Assembly (NCBI GenBank): GCA_047629415.1
Contig: JBLHWZ010000176.1
Coordinates: 1-11,697 of the forward strand
Length of the DNA: 11,697 nucleotides
Direction: 5' to 3'
Origin: CBDUJZ01 sp047629415
Lineage (GTDB): Bacteria; Myxococcota_A; Bradymonadia; REDH01
Under the pieces are notes generated by a model. It saw only the letters and a program-made list of their open reading frames with translations, ran no database searches and had not been told where the DNA came from. The position numbers were made by a program, and so were the translations under genes. Below, in pieces: positions 1 through 6,325 of the stretch. How positions within the stretch are numbered: the first letter of the stretch is position 1; each line of letters opens with the position of its first letter.

Positions 1-111
1 GTTGATTACGTCTTCAAAGCTGGTGTCGTGAATGCTCTGCAGGGAGAGGATTTGGTGGGGTTCTTCGCCGCGATCTACACCGGTACAGGCCTAGCGACGT
101 TCGTCTTGTAA
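1..111 (+). pseudogene. 5' fragment of MFS-HEAT translocase-like gene, ends at premature TAA
   Basis: Frame 1 is open from the window edge and encodes a stretch beginning VDYVFKAGVVNAL that ends at TAA 109-111. It matches residues 232-267 of the intact MFS-HEAT protein encoded downstream at 6326-9040 (VDYVFKSEVALRV), the conserved 'DYxFK' region of Npt1/Tlc-like carriers. The same frame continues after the stop with sequence that aligns without a gap to the next residues of the paralog. The TAA stands opposite Gln268 (CAG) of the paralog, so one C-to-T change of CAA would create it. The fragment and the 130-1491 reading frame therefore look like one gene split by a single nonsense change or a sequencing error. 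The true N-terminus lies outside the window. Confidence 0.7.
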
Positions 112-129
112 GCGGTCGCTGCCGGGACG

Positions 130-1491
130 GTGTTGCGGCGATTCGGGGTGATTGGAAGCGTCGCTTCTTTGCCGCTGGCGGTCGGATTGCTCCTGCTTGG
201 GGTCGCCTTGGCGCCGGGCGCCGTCGCCTACATCGCCCTGCGAGGAGGGGCGATGGTTGTCGAGAATTCCTCCTATCGATCCGGATACGAGCTGCTCTAC
301 GGCGCCATGCCGGCCAGACAGAAGCGCTCTGCGAAGGTGTTAATCGACCTGGGATGCGATCGGTTAGGCGGCGCGGCTGCGAGTGGGCTCGTCATCCTCG
401 TCCTTGCTGCCGTTGGGCCTGAGAGCAACGGGACGCTCTTGATTCTAGCGAGCATCGTTGCGGCGATGCTTGTGGGGCTGATCGTCGCGGTTCGCGTGTC
501 CTATATCCAAGCCCTTGGAGAGCAACTTCGACCGGAGCAACCCCCCTCGGACGCCGCGAGTGCCGCCGCTCGGGCTCGTACAATGGCGTCCACGTTTGTT
601 TTCGATCTCGACGACTGGAACGCATTCGACGACGCCCAAGTCTCGGAGATGGGACTCAGGCTGTCAGCCGCTGATCTCCGCCTCCTGGTCCGAGAGCGGG
701 TCTCTAAAGCGGACCTCGCTGGACTCGCGCCTGAGGTCCGCCATTGTGCTGCGGAAGAGCGTGTCGCGCTGCTCTCGGAGACCCCACTGCGGGCGTCGCT
801 TCGGCGCTGCGCGGCGGTGGACACTATCGAGCCGGCTCTCCATCGAGCCGCGCCAGCGGTGGTAGGCGCGTTGGCCGATGTGCTGCTCTCTCCGGGCGAC
901 GAACTTGGAGTGCGGATCATGGCGGCGTCACTGCTAGCGGAGGTGCCGAACGCCCGATCAGCGTCGGCGTTGGATGCCGGAATGGACGACCGCTCGCCGA
1001 GGGTGCGACGCGCTTGCGCCATCGCTTTGCTCCGGCTCGTTGATGAGCGGAAGGACCTCAGGCCGTCGCAGGCCCGAGTTGTTCAATGGGTTGAGCAGGA
1101 GCTTCACCGGTCTACGCCGCGGGCGGTGACAGAGTACGCGTTTGAACTGAGCTCGCCGTTTCGTGAGGATTCACAGGGGCGCACTCTCGCACTCTCTGTC
1201 GAGACCGCGTTTCTCCTCCTGAGCCTGCGCGGCGGAGTCAGCGGCCTGCGCCTCGCTCTCGACGCGCTCTCAGGCGGGGATGCTGGACGCCGTGGAGCCA
1301 GCTTGGAGTATCTGGACAACGTCCTGCCACGCCAAGTCCGCTCACGCCTGCAGACGCTCGCGCAATCACCGGCGCGCACTCACCCAGAACGCCGCTTCGC
1401 GGACCAGCGGGTCGACGAACTCGCAGCGCAACTCCGGTCGGGCAGCCTCTCGATAGCGGGCCTTCGACGAACCATGCGCGCGCGGGGCTAG
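130..1491 (+). CDS. MFS-HEAT nucleotide-translocase-like protein, C-terminal part (gene interrupted upstream)
   Basis: This is the open continuation of the interrupted gene, 453 codons if started at GTG 130. That start is unlikely to be genuine because it lies inside a membrane segment and has no clear ribosome binding site. Residues about 7-125 hold the last membrane segments of an MFS fold. They include the Npt1-like signature around residues 47-80 (ENSSYRSGYELLY, KVLIDLGCDRLG), which matches the ELL...K.FIDLAG.R region of the intact paralog. Residues about 150-430 are soluble, alpha-helical and HEAT-like; the helices at 232-305 and the motif GASLEYLDNVLP (389-400) resemble the C-terminal HEAT part of these fusions. 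The family is related to ADP/ATP translocases, but the substrate here is unknown. The gene ends TAG only 25 bp from the converging kinase gene, and no cNMP-fold gene follows it, unlike the other copy. The absence of further stops suggests a recent mutation or an artefact. Confidence 0.75.
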   Translation: MLRRFGVIGSVASLPLAVGLLLLGVALAPGAVAYIALRGGAMVVENSSYRSGYELLYGAMPARQKRSAKVLIDLGCDRLGGAAASGLVILVLAAVGPESNGTLLILASIVAAMLVGLIVAVRVSYIQALGEQLRPEQPPSDAASAAARARTMASTFVFDLDDWNAFDDAQVSEMGLRLSAADLRLLVRERVSKADLAGLAPEVRHCAAEERVALLSETPLRASLRRCAAVDTIEPALHRAAPAVVGALADVLLSPGDELGVRIMAASLLAEVPNARSASALDAGMDDRSPRVRRACAIALLRLVDERKDLRPSQARVVQWVEQELHRSTPRAVTEYAFELSSPFREDSQGRTLALSVETAFLLLSLRGGVSGLRLALDALSGGDAGRRGASLEYLDNVLPRQVRSRLQTLAQSPARTHPERRFADQRVDELAAQLRSGSLSIAGLRRTMRARG

Positions 1492-1516
1492 GGAGCCGAC
1501 CACGGGCGTCAATTGC

Positions 1517-3103
1517 TCAGGCGCGGGAGGCTGCTCTTGCGAGGCTTCGTCCGCGGCTGCTCTGGGAAAACGTCCGTGTCTCCTCAACGGGGTTGGTCAA
1601 CGTAGAACCATGCATCGCCCACCAAGTTTCGGCATCGACCGGCGACCAGCCCGGGTTTCTCTGGCATGCCTCCAGTGCGTCCGCCATCTGATCGGCGCTA
1701 CTGGGGCGGTCCTCCGGGTCCTTCGAGAGGCAGCGAATCAGAAGCTCGGTAAGTGCTGGGTTTCCGCACTCAACCCGCGGAGGTGGCGTCGCTAGGTGAG
1801 CGCTCAGAACTCCGACCACGTCGACCTCGTGGAAGGGTGGCGAGCCGGTGAGCAAGAACACTGCGGTAGCAGCCAGAGAGTACACATCGCTCTCGGGTAT
1901 CGCTCCGTCGGAATCCAGGATCATCTCGGGGGCGATATAGAGGGGAGTCCCGGCCAGCGCCGTATCGTCAGAGATGTCTGCGACATCGCGTACGAGGCCA
2001 AAGTCGGTGACCTTCAGGGTATCGAACCTTCCACCCCGCTCGCAGAGCATGAGGTTGGAGGGTTTGACGTCGCGATGCACGAGGCCTCGGCCGTGCGCCT
2101 CCCCTAACGAACGTGCAGCCTGAAGGAGGAGGTGGATCGCTCGCCGCGGAGGGATCGGACCGGTCTGGCTGACGATCTGCTCGATCGTAGCTCCCTCCAT
2201 GTACTCCATCGCAAAATAGAACACGCCCTCTGGGGTGCGGCCGTAGTCGTAGATTTCAACGGTGTTGGGATGCGTGAGACTGCTTGCGACCTGCACTTCG
2301 TTGCGGAATCGCGCGCGCGCCTCAGGCGTCGACGCATCTCGCAGCAGCTTGAGGGCGGTGGGCCGCTTCAGAAGGGCGTGTTCCGCGAGATACACGTCAC
2401 CCATACCGCCCTGACCAATCCGCTGCTTGACGGAGTAGCGTCCTAGTTGTGTCGCCGAGAAAATGCGCCGCTCCATCCCATAGATTGTGAACGAGGTCAG
2501 CGCCGTAACGGCGACGATGATCACCGCAAGCGTCCCCTGCCAAATAAGGGGACCCAGCGCTCCCGTGAGGGCAGGGCGCGCGTAGTACATCGGCGCGGCC
2601 ATGCAGCAGACCCCAACCAAGATCGTGGCGGGCACTGGGCTGGGTACCAATGTGGCCCGCAGCATGAGGATCACCCCGACGATCGTCACCGCAAACAACG
2701 AGCGGACCATGGGCTCATCGACACCGAAACTGGCTGAGACGAAGGAGTAGACCAGCGCAAGAACGACGGTCGACACTCCGCTGATCACGATGGACGCTAT
2801 GAAGCCCGGCCGAAGCCACGAGATAAGCCCCCATGCGGCGCCGCTTGCGGCTGCGACGCCGAACACGACCCAGTAGAAGCCGTTCTCGGTGGCTTCTCTG
2901 CTCACGTCCGGCTCAAGAAGTGAGCCGAGGACGGTCGCAGCGCAGAACGCCAGGTTCATCAGGAAGGTGACCCGAAGGTAGAGCCTTACTCGGTCCGCGA
3001 GCGCCGAATCCATCCCTGCGCCTCCGGCCGCGGCGAGGCGCTCGGGAAGACTCGCGACCAGATCGGCGGGTAGCGAACGCTGGGAGGTTTCGGGGTCGGA
3101 CAT
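1517..3103 (-). CDS. Membrane-bound Ser/Thr protein kinase with N-terminal six-TM domain
   Basis: A 528-residue Hanks-type (PknB-like) kinase in reversed order, with the membrane domain first. Six hydrophobic segments lie at about 43-63, 77-95, 101-122, 133-150, 155-173 and 187-207. An even number puts both termini in the cytoplasm. The kinase domain (about 223-480) is complete: glycine loop GQGGMG 230-235, ATP-binding Lys252, catalytic HRDVKPSN with Asp345, DFG 367-369, GTPLYIAPE ending at 393, and the structural Asp406 in SDVYSL. It should phosphorylate Ser/Thr residues of cytoplasmic partners; the substrate is unknown. ATG 3103 is preceded by GGAGAG at 3108-3113, which supports the start. 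The gene lies 39 bp downstream of the lipoprotein gene on the same strand, so co-transcription is likely and the lipoprotein may be linked to sensing. It lacks the usual extracellular C-terminal PASTA or TPR domains. The kinase assignment is very secure; the sensing role of the membrane part is inferred. Confidence 0.95.
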   Translation of the reverse strand: MSDPETSQRSLPADLVASLPERLAAAGGAGMDSALADRVRLYLRVTFLMNLAFCAATVLGSLLEPDVSREATENGFYWVVFGVAAASGAAWGLISWLRPGFIASIVISGVSTVVLALVYSFVSASFGVDEPMVRSLFAVTIVGVILMLRATLVPSPVPATILVGVCCMAAPMYYARPALTGALGPLIWQGTLAVIIVAVTALTSFTIYGMERRIFSATQLGRYSVKQRIGQGGMGDVYLAEHALLKRPTALKLLRDASTPEARARFRNEVQVASSLTHPNTVEIYDYGRTPEGVFYFAMEYMEGATIEQIVSQTGPIPPRRAIHLLLQAARSLGEAHGRGLVHRDVKPSNLMLCERGGRFDTLKVTDFGLVRDVADISDDTALAGTPLYIAPEMILDSDGAIPESDVYSLAATAVFLLTGSPPFHEVDVVGVLSAHLATPPPRVECGNPALTELLIRCLSKDPEDRPSSADQMADALEACQRNPGWSPVDAETWWAMHGSTLTNPVEETRTFSQSSRGRSLARAASRA

Positions 3104-3107
3104 CTTA

Positions 3108-3113
3108 CTCTCC
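3108..3113 (-). promoter_or_regulatory. Ribosome binding site of membrane kinase
   Basis: GGAGAG read on the minus strand lies 4 bases before ATG 3103. It is one of the clearest Shine-Dalgarno matches in the window and fixes the kinase start. Confidence 0.55.
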
Positions 3114-3142
3114 GCTGGGAACGGCTCAGTCGCCCCGTCCTA

Positions 3143-4669
3143 CTATCCGCCGATCGGGATCGTGGGAATGAGGAAGACGGCGCTGTCGGTGGCCGGCGGG
3201 TCCTGCGAGTCGCTGACCTCGGCGACGAAGAAGAAGCCCTGAAGCTCGATCCCAGTGAACGGAATCGACACAGAGAGCACCTGGCTCGTGTCGGTCACGG
3301 ATCCGCTAAGCACTCCGTCCGCCGAGAGGCTGAGTCCCTCGGGGATGCCGCCATCGCCGCCGAGCAGAGCGCCGATTCCGCCCGGGAGGTCGTTCTCGAC
3401 CCACGTTCGGGGGCGAAGGCCGCCGGTGGCTTGCAGCTCTGTGCTGTAGGGAATCGGAATGCCTTCGATAGACGTCATCAACGGAAGAATGACGACGGAG
3501 GTGATGAAGAGATCGATCGCCTGGTCGCCGACAATTCGCAGAGGAGCGATCGTGATCGTCAGGGTCAGCTCGGCCTCGGCGAAGTCCGGCGGGCTCGCGG
3601 TGTCGACGACTCGGAAGGTCATTGGGAACGGGCCGACCTCGGTCGGGGTACCACGCAGCACGCCACTGGAGGTCAGGTCGACGCCAGCCGGCGGAGCACC
3701 TGCAATGATGAACCAGCCGTAGGGCGCGTCTCCACCTGCTGCGCTAAGAGCGAAATCAATCGGTGTGCCTTCGTCGTACTCGGGAATCGACTCGGTCAGG
3801 ATCACGAGACCCGGGCCTCGAACCGTGAGCGAAAACTCACCGCTGGCGCTTTGCCCGCCGCTGTCGTCGACGGTCACAGTGAAGTCGTAGGTACCGGGCG
3901 TAGTCGGCGTCCCACTGAGCGTTCCGTCATCAGCCAGGGAGAGTCCGGGGACATCACCACCGATCAGCCACGCGTAAGGTGTCGTGCCGCCTTCGGCTTC
4001 GAACGCGAAGTCGTAGGCTGACTCGACGGCGCCTGCTGCGACGATCTCGGTCACGATGAAGAGTTCAGGAGCCACGCACGTTCCCGTGTCACAGACCTGT
4101 CCGTCGTTGCACTGGTCGTCGTTCACGCACTCGACGCACTCTCCGAAGAAGCAGAGTTCGCCGGTAGCGCAAGGCTCCTCCTGCCAGCCGGAGCCGTCCT
4201 CGGCGCAGATGATGATCCGGTCTTCGGCGCAGAGCCGTTCGCCGATTTCGCAGTCCGGGCCGAGACATTCACCGGCCTCGCAGACGGTGGCCTCAGGGCA
4301 GTCTTCGGCCAACCACACTGAACCTTCCAGACAGGTTGCGAGTCGGCCGCCGATGCATGTGGTCTCGCCTTCTTCGCAGTTGGGATTCGGGCCCGTATCG
4401 AACTCGGCGTCCGGAGCAGTGTCCGGCGTAGTGTCGACTGCAGTGTCGACTGCAGTGTCGCTCGGGATGTCGACGCTGATGTCGGCGCTTCCCACATCGT
4501 TTGCGTCTTCTTCGACCGCGTCCTCACCGATGTATGGGACGTCGATTGAGATGGCGTCGGAAGTGTCTGAGACATAGGAAGCGTCGCCTTCTTCACCCTG
4601 GCGTGGCTCGTTGTTACACGCGGCGAGAACGAGGAGAGAACACGATAGGGCAAGGGTGATTCGGATCAC
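3143..4669 (-). CDS. Surface lipoprotein with D/T-rich linker, Cys-rich modules and He_PIG Ig-like domains
   Basis: A 508-residue predicted lipoprotein. A short signal peptide (1-17) ends in the lipobox LAAC with Cys18 as lipidation site; Asn at +2 does not look like the enteric inner-membrane retention signal. Residues 25-97 are an acidic Asp/Thr/Ser-rich linker including DTAVDTAVDTTPDTAPD. Residues 98-198 hold 16 cysteines: two modules with nearly the same spacing (C98-135 and C140-178, each six Cys with x6, x7, x10-11, x5, x4) and a shorter four-Cys unit (181-198). Residues about 201-508 contain three He_PIG-like Ig repeats; each carries a form of the G-x-L-x-G turn (DGTLSGTP 248-255, SGVLRGTP 335-342, DGVLSGSV 451-458). 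Such proteins are typically outer-membrane or surface-exposed binding proteins. The start is GTG 4669, without a strong ribosome binding site, but it is the only start giving a proper signal peptide. It precedes the membrane kinase in a likely operon. The ligand is unknown. Confidence 0.88.
   Translation of the reverse strand: MIRITLALSCSLLVLAACNNEPRQGEEGDASYVSDTSDAISIDVPYIGEDAVEEDANDVGSADISVDIPSDTAVDTAVDTTPDTAPDAEFDTGPNPNCEEGETTCIGGRLATCLEGSVWLAEDCPEATVCEAGECLGPDCEIGERLCAEDRIIICAEDGSGWQEEPCATGELCFFGECVECVNDDQCNDGQVCDTGTCVAPELFIVTEIVAAGAVESAYDFAFEAEGGTTPYAWLIGGDVPGLSLADDGTLSGTPTTPGTYDFTVTVDDSGGQSASGEFSLTVRGPGLVILTESIPEYDEGTPIDFALSAAGGDAPYGWFIIAGAPPAGVDLTSSGVLRGTPTEVGPFPMTFRVVDTASPPDFAEAELTLTITIAPLRIVGDQAIDLFITSVVILPLMTSIEGIPIPYSTELQATGGLRPRTWVENDLPGGIGALLGGDGGIPEGLSLSADGVLSGSVTDTSQVLSVSIPFTGIELQGFFFVAEVSDSQDPPATDSAVFLIPTIPIGG
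4407..4490 (-). repeat. Imperfect 12-bp tandem repeat inside the lipoprotein linker
   Basis: Seven consecutive 12-bp units with a 6-bp sub-period can be laid out here on the plus strand. The two central units (4431-4442 and 4443-4454, gtgtcgactgca) are identical and the others diverge. They encode the four-residue DTxx repeats of the Asp/Thr-rich linker, a region prone to expansion and contraction. Confidence 0.6.
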
Positions 4670-4705
4670 TTTGAGCGCGGAGGCTTTAGGTTTGGGAGTG
4701 CCACG

Positions 4706-4711
4706 CTCATA
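4706..4711 (-). promoter_or_regulatory. Candidate extended -10 promoter of the lipoprotein-kinase operon
   Basis: On the minus strand TGCTATGAG gives an extended -10 (TGn plus TATGAG at 4706-4711). Transcription would start near 4699, about 30 bases before the GTG at 4669. The hexamer 17 bp upstream (CGGCAC) is a poor -35 match, so the promoter would need help. The 24-bp palindrome at 4735-4758 lies directly upstream of that -35, where an activator could sit. This is prediction by eye only. Confidence 0.3.
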
Positions 4712-4734
4712 GCAGACTCTGACCTCATGTGCCG

Positions 4735-4758
4735 TGGTCTAGAACAAGTTCTGGACCA
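4735..4758. promoter_or_regulatory. 24-bp near-perfect palindrome, possible operator in divergent intergenic region
   Basis: The arms TGGTCTAGAAC (4735-4745) and GTTCTGGACCA (4748-4758) are inverted repeats matching at 10 of 11 positions, separated by AA. The element lies in the 170-bp gap between the divergent lipoprotein and kinase genes, about 66 bases from GTG 4669 and 81 bases from ATG 4840. It is not followed by a T-run on either strand, so a terminator is unlikely. Its length and symmetry fit a site for a dimeric transcription factor serving one or both operons. The remainder of the 4670-4839 gap shows no convincing plus-strand promoter. Confidence 0.5.
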
Positions 4759-4839
4759 TGCGCGATTGCACTTCGACTCCCTGGGTGGAAAGCTCCGCGC
4801 AGAAGAGAAACTGTCGATGGCTTGCAACCCGGTAGAACG

Positions 4840-6258
4840 ATGACCCTGCCCGCCCTCCCAGGATCCGAAGTTGAATACGAACTCGGCTCTGGTGGCATGG
4901 GCACAACCTACGCGGCGCGCCGAGTCTCGGACGGAATTCGGGTAGCCGTCAAAACGCTGGACCTGAGCAAGGCGGAGGACTGGAAGTCGGTCGAACTCTT
5001 CGAGCGGGAAGCGGAGGTGTTGCGCGGCATCGATCTGCCGGGTGTGCCTTCGTACATCGACTCATTCACGATCGGTGAGTCCGGCTACGCGCTGGTTCAA
5101 GAGCTGGCGGGCGGTACCCCGATGCACGAACTGGCTGCCCAGCAAGCGATGAGCATCGCGGCAGTACGAGACGTGGCTGAGCAAGTCCTCGCCATCCTGA
5201 TTGGCCTGCAAAAAATGCGGCCTCCAATTGTCCACCGAGACATCAAACCGGCGAACCTCGTGATGTCCGATGACGGGACGATCCGTCTCGTCGACTTCGG
5301 GGCGGTCAAGGCCGCGTGGGACGAAGCGATCGGAGGTGGGAGCACGGTCGTCGGCACGTTCGGCTACATGGCGCCCGAGCAGTTCCGCGGCTCGGCGTCC
5401 CTCGCTACTGACCTCTACGGCCTAGGAGCGACCTTGCTCCACTTGCTGACAGCGCGCGATCCGAGCGATTTTGAGGTCGAGCAGCTCCGAATCCAGTTCC
5501 GGGATGTGGTCAACCTCCCAGAGGAGTTGACGGATTGGCTGGAGCGCATGCTTGAGCCACACGAGGAGTACCGCTTTCAGTCCGCCGAGGAGGCACTGAG
5601 TGCGTTGCGAAAGCCGCCGGCCGAGACCTCGCTTGAGCCCCTCCCAGGCCGCTCTCGTGTTGAGGTTGAGCATGGACCGGGCACGGCCGCCATGACTGTT
5701 CGGGCGCCGTGGTTCAAGAACAAACTTGCAGGTTCTGCTTTACTCTTCGGTGCGGCGTGGACGTCGATTTGCGCGCTCATTGGGGCCGCTTCTCTTGCTG
5801 GCGGAAGCGGAGGGGTCGCGGCCGGCAGCTTCTTCATGGCCAGCCTTGGAGTTTGGGTTTCGATGGCCACGCTGGACGCCATGAGTGCCCGGTACCAGGC
5901 GACGTTCGACTCCGAGCGCTGGAGCTTCATGCGCAGAAGTCTGATTCGCAGGTCGGAAGTCGAGGGCCCAATCGACGACTTCCTGCGCGCAAGCAAGCGG
6001 GACACGGGGACTCGAGTCGGCGGGCGAGTGATCCACGAGGTGAGCCTCGAGACGAAATCCGATTCGCAGGCGATGCGAGCCGGCCTCTCGGACTTCGAGT
6101 TGAAGTGGGTTTCGGACTGGCTCAACGAACAGAGCGCGCGCGTCGGCCGCGGCGAGCAGGTACAGCTGACTCCACCCGCCGCGCACGCCGCCGAGGAAAC
6201 AACCGAGCAGTCTGAAAAGACGATACTTGAGTCTGCGACGGTCGAGACGCACCGATAG
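4840..6258 (+). CDS. Ser/Thr protein kinase with two C-terminal membrane segments
   Basis: A 472-residue Hanks-type kinase. The kinase domain (about 9-257) comes first: glycine loop GSGGMG 16-21, Lys38 in VAVKTL, catalytic HRDIKPANL with Asp134, DFG 152-154, GTFGYMAPE ending at 180, and Asp191 in ATDLYGLGATLLHLL. The phrases PPIVHRDIKPANL and VDFGAVK are typical of a kinase subgroup common in cyanobacteria and myxobacteria. After a linker, two hydrophobic segments (about 297-320 and 323-344) anchor it as a hairpin. The cytoplasmic tail (about 347-440), ending in GLSDFELKWVSDWLN, resembles the PH-like tail of some bacterial membrane proteins; this is a tentative resemblance. An in-frame GTG exists at 4729, but ATG 4840 places the start just before the kinase fold and is preferred; its ribosome binding site is weak (GGTAGA). 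The gene lies 67 bp before the MFS-HEAT gene and is probably co-transcribed with it, making that carrier or its cNMP-fold partner candidate substrates. Confidence 0.93.
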   Translation: MTLPALPGSEVEYELGSGGMGTTYAARRVSDGIRVAVKTLDLSKAEDWKSVELFEREAEVLRGIDLPGVPSYIDSFTIGESGYALVQELAGGTPMHELAAQQAMSIAAVRDVAEQVLAILIGLQKMRPPIVHRDIKPANLVMSDDGTIRLVDFGAVKAAWDEAIGGGSTVVGTFGYMAPEQFRGSASLATDLYGLGATLLHLLTARDPSDFEVEQLRIQFRDVVNLPEELTDWLERMLEPHEEYRFQSAEEALSALRKPPAETSLEPLPGRSRVEVEHGPGTAAMTVRAPWFKNKLAGSALLFGAAWTSICALIGAASLAGGSGGVAAGSFFMASLGVWVSMATLDAMSARYQATFDSERWSFMRRSLIRRSEVEGPIDDFLRASKRDTGTRVGGRVIHEVSLETKSDSQAMRAGLSDFELKWVSDWLNEQSARVGRGEQVQLTPPAAHAAEETTEQSEKTILESATVETHR

Positions 6259-6325
6259 CTGCGTGGGACGCCCCCCGCCGAAAGACCTAGCTTCTCTGCC
6301 CATTCGCCCTACATACTCGCCCTGC

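Noticed and set aside
4407..4490. Tandem repeat as a CRISPR array or regulatory repeat
   Set aside because: Units are 12 bp, contiguous without spacers and in frame within a coding linker, so it is a protein-level repeat.
4056..4577. A 173-codon plus-strand frame opposite the lipoprotein
   Set aside because: Its Ser/Thr-rich translation is the mirror of the Asp/Thr-rich linker and Cys modules; the minus-strand frame has signal peptide, lipobox and domains.
4740..4745. TAGAAC as a plus-strand -10 box for the second kinase operon
   Set aside because: No acceptable -35 lies at 16-18 bp upstream, and the hexamer is part of the palindrome, so it cannot be argued separately.
4729..4839. GTG at 4729 as start of the second kinase
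   Set aside because: The extra 37 residues are not conserved-looking, would cover the palindrome, and ATG 4840 sits just before the kinase fold.
6227..6325. TTG at 6227 as start of the MFS-HEAT protein
   Set aside because: It would overlap the kinase gene and add 33 Arg/Pro-rich residues, while ATG 6326 gives the family-like N-terminus.
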